64,000 nucleotides of DNA from positions 28,930 through 92,929 of the forward strand of contig JAZLAU010000040.1 of assembly GCA_045613305.1 (NCBI GenBank), given 5' to 3'. This document shows positions 61,424 through 64,000 of the stretch, piece by piece. Source of the stretch: SFTJ01 sp045613305. Its GTDB lineage: Bacteria > Bacteroidota > Bacteroidia > Bacteroidales > Muribaculaceae. The position numbers and the translations under genes are program-made. The number at the start of each line of letters is the position of its first letter. Positions within the stretch are counted from its first letter, which is position 1. The notes below the pieces were generated by a model. The model was not told the origin of the DNA. It searched no databases and worked only from the letters and a program-made list of their open reading frames with translations.

Positions 61424-61614
61424 ATAATAATACGTTAGTCAAGCAAACCAAATCCATCAATTATTTAAAGCAAAACCTTATTTTTAATTATAAAATGTAA
61501 GAAAAAACGCAATTTTAATAGCACAAGTCACAATCTTCATAATATTTCTTGCACCTCCAACATATCTTAATTAAAACTCTTACGCAATGCATTCTTTTTT
61601 CCAACTATTTAATT

Positions 61615-61622
61615 GTATCTTT
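61615..61622 (+). promoter_or_regulatory. -7 promoter element of VanZ-like gene
   Basis: TATCTTTG lies 29 bp before the ATG at 61652. It falls inside the longer ORF that starts at 61613, and so rules that start out. Confidence 0.65.
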
Positions 61623-61651
61623 GCACCATTAAAACATTTAAAATCGCAAAA

Positions 61652-62104
61652 ATGAAAACTTTAGTGAAAATTCTCAATAAAATCCCCACCTGGGTATCTT
61701 CGGCCTGTATGTTTTCGTTAGTTGCTTACGCATCACTTAACGACGCCCCCTTTCGAGGCTATCGCATCATATTTTTCCCTGGAGCCGACAAATGTATACA
61801 CTTCTTAATGTACTTTTTTCTCAATTCAGCATTCCTTTTTGATTACACCAAATTAAAATTACCTCATCACACCAAGGTTAACATTGAGTTAGTTTTAACT
61901 TTCACAAGCATTGTCTTGGGTGTTGTTTTCGAAGTTTTGCAAACTCTCATTACCGAAACTCGCACTTTTGAATTTTACGACATGGTAACAAATGCAGCAG
62001 GCGCCATATGCTCATTTTTATTCATGCGCTACTGGTTTTGCAAAAAATTTCGACGCACAATTTTAAAACGCCGCACCAAACGTTCAAGAAGACACAAAAA
62101 ATAA
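61652..62104 (+). CDS. VanZ-like family membrane protein
   Basis: A 150-aa protein with about four membrane helices. Typical VanZ features are the LNDAPFRGYRIIFFPGADKCIHFLMYFF-like region, where a charged loop (ADKCIHF) precedes helix 2, and the late FEVLQTLITETRTFEFYDMVTN segment with conserved Glu and Asp. VanZ-like proteins affect envelope or teicoplanin tolerance in Gram-positives; in Bacteroidota their job is unknown. A basic tail (RRTKRSRRHKK) ends it. It shares a bidirectional terminator with the convergent barrel gene. Confidence 0.85.
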   Translation: MKTLVKILNKIPTWVSSACMFSLVAYASLNDAPFRGYRIIFFPGADKCIHFLMYFFLNSAFLFDYTKLKLPHHTKVNIELVLTFTSIVLGVVFEVLQTLITETRTFEFYDMVTNAAGAICSFLFMRYWFCKKFRRTILKRRTKRSRRHKK

Positions 62105-62147
62105 AAAAATGTCCGCGCCATAATAACATGTAGCGCGGACATTTTTT
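62104..62147. terminator. Bidirectional terminator between VanZ-like and barrel genes
   Basis: AAAAAATGTCCGCGC pairs exactly with GCGCGGACATTTTTT around a 14-nt loop. Both strands end in a run of T, so it serves both convergent genes. Confidence 0.92.
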
Positions 62148-62165
62148 CTATTCTCAATAGTCTTG

Positions 62166-62657
62166 TCAGAAGCGATATTTAACACCTGCACCAAGAATGC
62201 ATTGACTATACTTTTCCATAATTTGCCCTCTTATTTCAGCCGTTATAGCAAGTCTTGTTGCAACATTATATTCAATTCCGACACCTACGTTACCACCTAT
62301 TTTATCCCATGTATTCACAGCCTTATCAAATAATTCTGTTGGCATCTCCATGGTCCAATGAGAATATGAGAACCCAACTATAGGATACACTTCACAATCC
62401 TCAAATAAGTTAATAGTGTATTCCAAATTTACATTAGCGTCCCATGTCTTCATGTCGTCATTGCTGAAAAAATACTGCAACTCTGGCGACACCCTAAAAT
62501 TATCGGTAAGGTTAATCTTATAATTAACACCTATACCTGTTTGGTTAAACTTTGATGCATACAAAAAATTAGCACCTACTGAAGACCCAAACTCAATTGC
62601 AGATGCTGAAAAAGCTCCTGCCAAAACTACCAAAACAGTTACTAAATACTTTCTCAT
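62166..62657 (-). CDS. Small outer-membrane beta-barrel protein (copy 2)
   Basis: A 163-aa exported protein with signal peptide (1-20, ending ASA) and about eight amphipathic strands ending in Phe (VKYRF), a BAM signal. It resembles the 42571 product along its length (RV.PELQYFFSNDD.K.WDAN, YPIVGFSYSHW, NVGVGIEY), so the two are distant paralogues of one OmpX/OmpW-like family. Unlike copy 1 it is not in an operon with a GH3 enzyme. Role unknown. Confidence 0.85.
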   Translation of the reverse strand: MRKYLVTVLVVLAGAFSASAIEFGSSVGANFLYASKFNQTGIGVNYKINLTDNFRVSPELQYFFSNDDMKTWDANVNLEYTINLFEDCEVYPIVGFSYSHWTMEMPTELFDKAVNTWDKIGGNVGVGIEYNVATRLAITAEIRGQIMEKYSQCILGAGVKYRF

Positions 62658-62763
62658 AATATCTGGTTATTAATGTTTTTTATTTCGACTATAAATTTAT
62701 AATCTTTTTTTCTGAGTCTTTTGTTCAAAATTTTCAATTAACTATTCAGTTAACCGCAAAATT

Positions 62764-63714
62764 TCATCTATTAGTGTTGTCGCCCAAGTCTTTTCCTATC
62801 AGATTGTTATCAGTATTAGGTTGGAAATTTTTAAGTCTAACCTTCATAACATCAAATCCGGCGCCATACACACCGTTCACATTACTTTGTGTGATAAATG
62901 CATCAGGGTCAACCGATTTAACAATACGCAACACCGTAACACCTTCTATCTTACGGCACATAACCATAAGCATTTTAACTGATTTTTTTGTATACCATCC
63001 AGTTCCATCCAACACGGTACAACCTCTGTGCGCATCATTAACCACAGCATTTGCTATTTCTTCCCACTTTTCTGATATTATCAAGAACTGCATTGCTTGT
63101 CTATTAGTATTTATAACCTGGTCGGTCATAAACGTAGCAAACAACAATTCAATAAAACCATACACCACATTGTCAATGCTATGAAAAACAAGCATGCTTG
63201 AAAATATAATCAATCCATCAGCATATAGCAACATACGGCCAATAGAAACATTAGTTCTCTTATTAAGCATCGCTGCCACAATATCGGTGCCACCAGTGCT
63301 ACCGTTATGCACAAATGCCAATCCTAAACCCAAACCGCATAGCACACCACCTATGATTACATTCATCATTGCATTATCGGGTGCCACTATGGCTGCCGGA
63401 AACAACGGCTGCATTATCGACAGTATAGCACTCAAACCAAATGCTCCAAAAATTGAACGCATCACAAACTGCTTTCCTACCGTTTTGTAAGCAAACGACA
63501 ATGCTATTATATTCAACACCAAGTTTACAATACCCACTTGCCATCCAAGTGTATAATAGAATAAGGATGCTAAACCCGAAAAACCACCAATAACAACCTT
63601 TTGGGGCAATATGAAAGCACACAACCCAAATGAATAGATGATTTCGCCAACTATAATCATTATATAGTCCTTAGCCTCTACATATAGCTTATTCTTAATT
63701 GTTTTTAATGTCAT
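62764..63714 (-). CDS. YitT family membrane protein
   Basis: A 316-aa inner-membrane protein with about five or six helices (YitT/DUF161: the GGFSGLASLFYYTLGW and GLGLAFVHNGSTGGTDIVAA segments) and a cytoplasmic C-terminal DUF2179 domain (about 220-300, RGCTVLDGTGWYTKK). The family is common in Firmicutes and Bacteroidota; its transport or sensing role is unproven. It is a single gene on the minus strand. No exact -7 match was found upstream on its strand. Confidence 0.92.
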   Translation of the reverse strand: MTLKTIKNKLYVEAKDYIMIIVGEIIYSFGLCAFILPQKVVIGGFSGLASLFYYTLGWQVGIVNLVLNIIALSFAYKTVGKQFVMRSIFGAFGLSAILSIMQPLFPAAIVAPDNAMMNVIIGGVLCGLGLGLAFVHNGSTGGTDIVAAMLNKRTNVSIGRMLLYADGLIIFSSMLVFHSIDNVVYGFIELLFATFMTDQVINTNRQAMQFLIISEKWEEIANAVVNDAHRGCTVLDGTGWYTKKSVKMLMVMCRKIEGVTVLRIVKSVDPDAFITQSNVNGVYGAGFDVMKVRLKNFQPNTDNNLIGKDLGDNTNR

Positions 63715-63888
63715 GATATTGAACAGATAATTTTTGTTGTATATATTTTAATAAGGTTCCTTTTTGTAATTCTTTGTAAAATTTCTTGCTAAGTTAACTA
63801 TTCTTTTTCTAAAATCATCCTTTTTATGCCTAATTTTCTTGTCTTATAAATTTCTATCAATTTTTATCATTCTTAAAAAATAATTCAC

Positions 63889-63896
63889 TAACTTTA
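63889..63896 (+). promoter_or_regulatory. -7-like element before the last gene
   Basis: TAACTTTA is one base off TAnnTTTG and lies 48 bp before the ATG at 63945. Confidence 0.4.
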
Positions 63897-63944
63897 CAAA
63901 AGAAATATTATTCAGCAACAACAAATCAATGTAAGCAACACATA

Positions 63945-64000
63945 ATGAACACCCTAACAAAGTTTCTATTATCATGTTTAGCGATTGCCCTTTCGGCATG
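63945..64000 (+). CDS. Start of an exported lipoprotein (partial, 3' end outside window)
   Basis: Eighteen codons are present: MNTLTKFLLSCLAIALSA followed by TG, the first two bases of the next codon. It looks like a lipoprotein signal peptide, with Cys as the next residue if the codon is TGC or TGT (lipobox LSAC). The product cannot be identified from this stub. Confidence 0.5.
   Translation, partial: MNTLTKFLLSCLAIALSA

Overview
The window is about 64 kb of AT-rich chromosome from a member of the Bacteroidota, most likely order Bacteroidales. The support for this is direct: many genes are preceded by the Bacteroidota -7 promoter element TAnnTTTG (usually TATCTTTG, TATATTTG or TAATTTTG) and lack a clear Shine-Dalgarno sequence. 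Gene content agrees: a T9SS plug-domain protein (DUF5103), a large LptD, class III fructose-bisphosphatase, pyruvate:ferredoxin oxidoreductase, reverse-type rubrerythrin, and lipoprotein and OmpA-like envelope genes. PFOR, rubrerythrin and a PerR-like regulator point to an anaerobe. I could not assign genus or species.

Layout. 1-5 kb: purine synthesis (3' part of purL, purH). 5-9.4 kb: rod-shape cluster mreB-mreC-mreD-mrdA, without rodA. 9.4-11.1 kb: ACT-domain protein plus UPF0210 protein. 11.3-14.9 kb: PFOR on the minus strand. 15.2-17.2 kb: an Ala/Lys/Glu-rich lipoprotein and a DbpA-like RNA helicase. 17.2-19.6 kb: minus-strand operon for a B3/4 protein, a Sua5-type t6A enzyme, a membrane-anchored receiver domain and a lipoprotein thioredoxin. 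19.8-21 kb: mtnN-luxS (autoinducer-2 branch of the methyl cycle). 21-25.2 kb: two paralogous GT-C-like membrane proteins and a UDP-galactopyranose-mutase-like flavoprotein. 25.3-33.2 kb: AraC regulator, fbp, AlbA_2 protein, SGNH hydrolase, ABC-F ATPase and C1B peptidase. 33.4-34.4 kb: perR-rubrerythrin operon with a 19-bp dyad operator candidate. 34.5-41.2 kb: ung, T9SS plug protein, tRNA-Arg(CCG), HD protein, cell-wall amidase, OmpA lipoprotein, tcdA and tRNA-Ser(TGA). 41.3-49.6 kb: mostly minus-strand genes (glycerate kinase, a beta-barrel/GH3/Cys-rich operon, OPT transporter, trpS, inositol-phosphatase family, Lrp regulator). 49.7-52 kb: GNAT acetyltransferase and a zinc uptake pair lacking its permease. 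52-58 kb: acyltransferase, lptD, HD protein, diadenylate cyclase, folP. 58-64 kb: two NSS transporters around a truncated ComEA-like protein, VanZ-like protein, a second small beta-barrel, YitT, and the first codons of a lipoprotein.

Functionally this is mostly housekeeping and envelope chromosome. I see no insertion sequence, phage, integrase, CRISPR array or restriction system, and nothing I can defend as a wholly new system. The best leads are small: the PerR-type operator, the HD protein next to diadenylate cyclase, the membrane-tethered output-less receiver protein, the conserved Cys-rich small protein with a GH3 enzyme, the GT-C pair, and the zinc pair without a permease. Convergent gene ends are often separated by strong hairpin terminators, several of which work in both directions.
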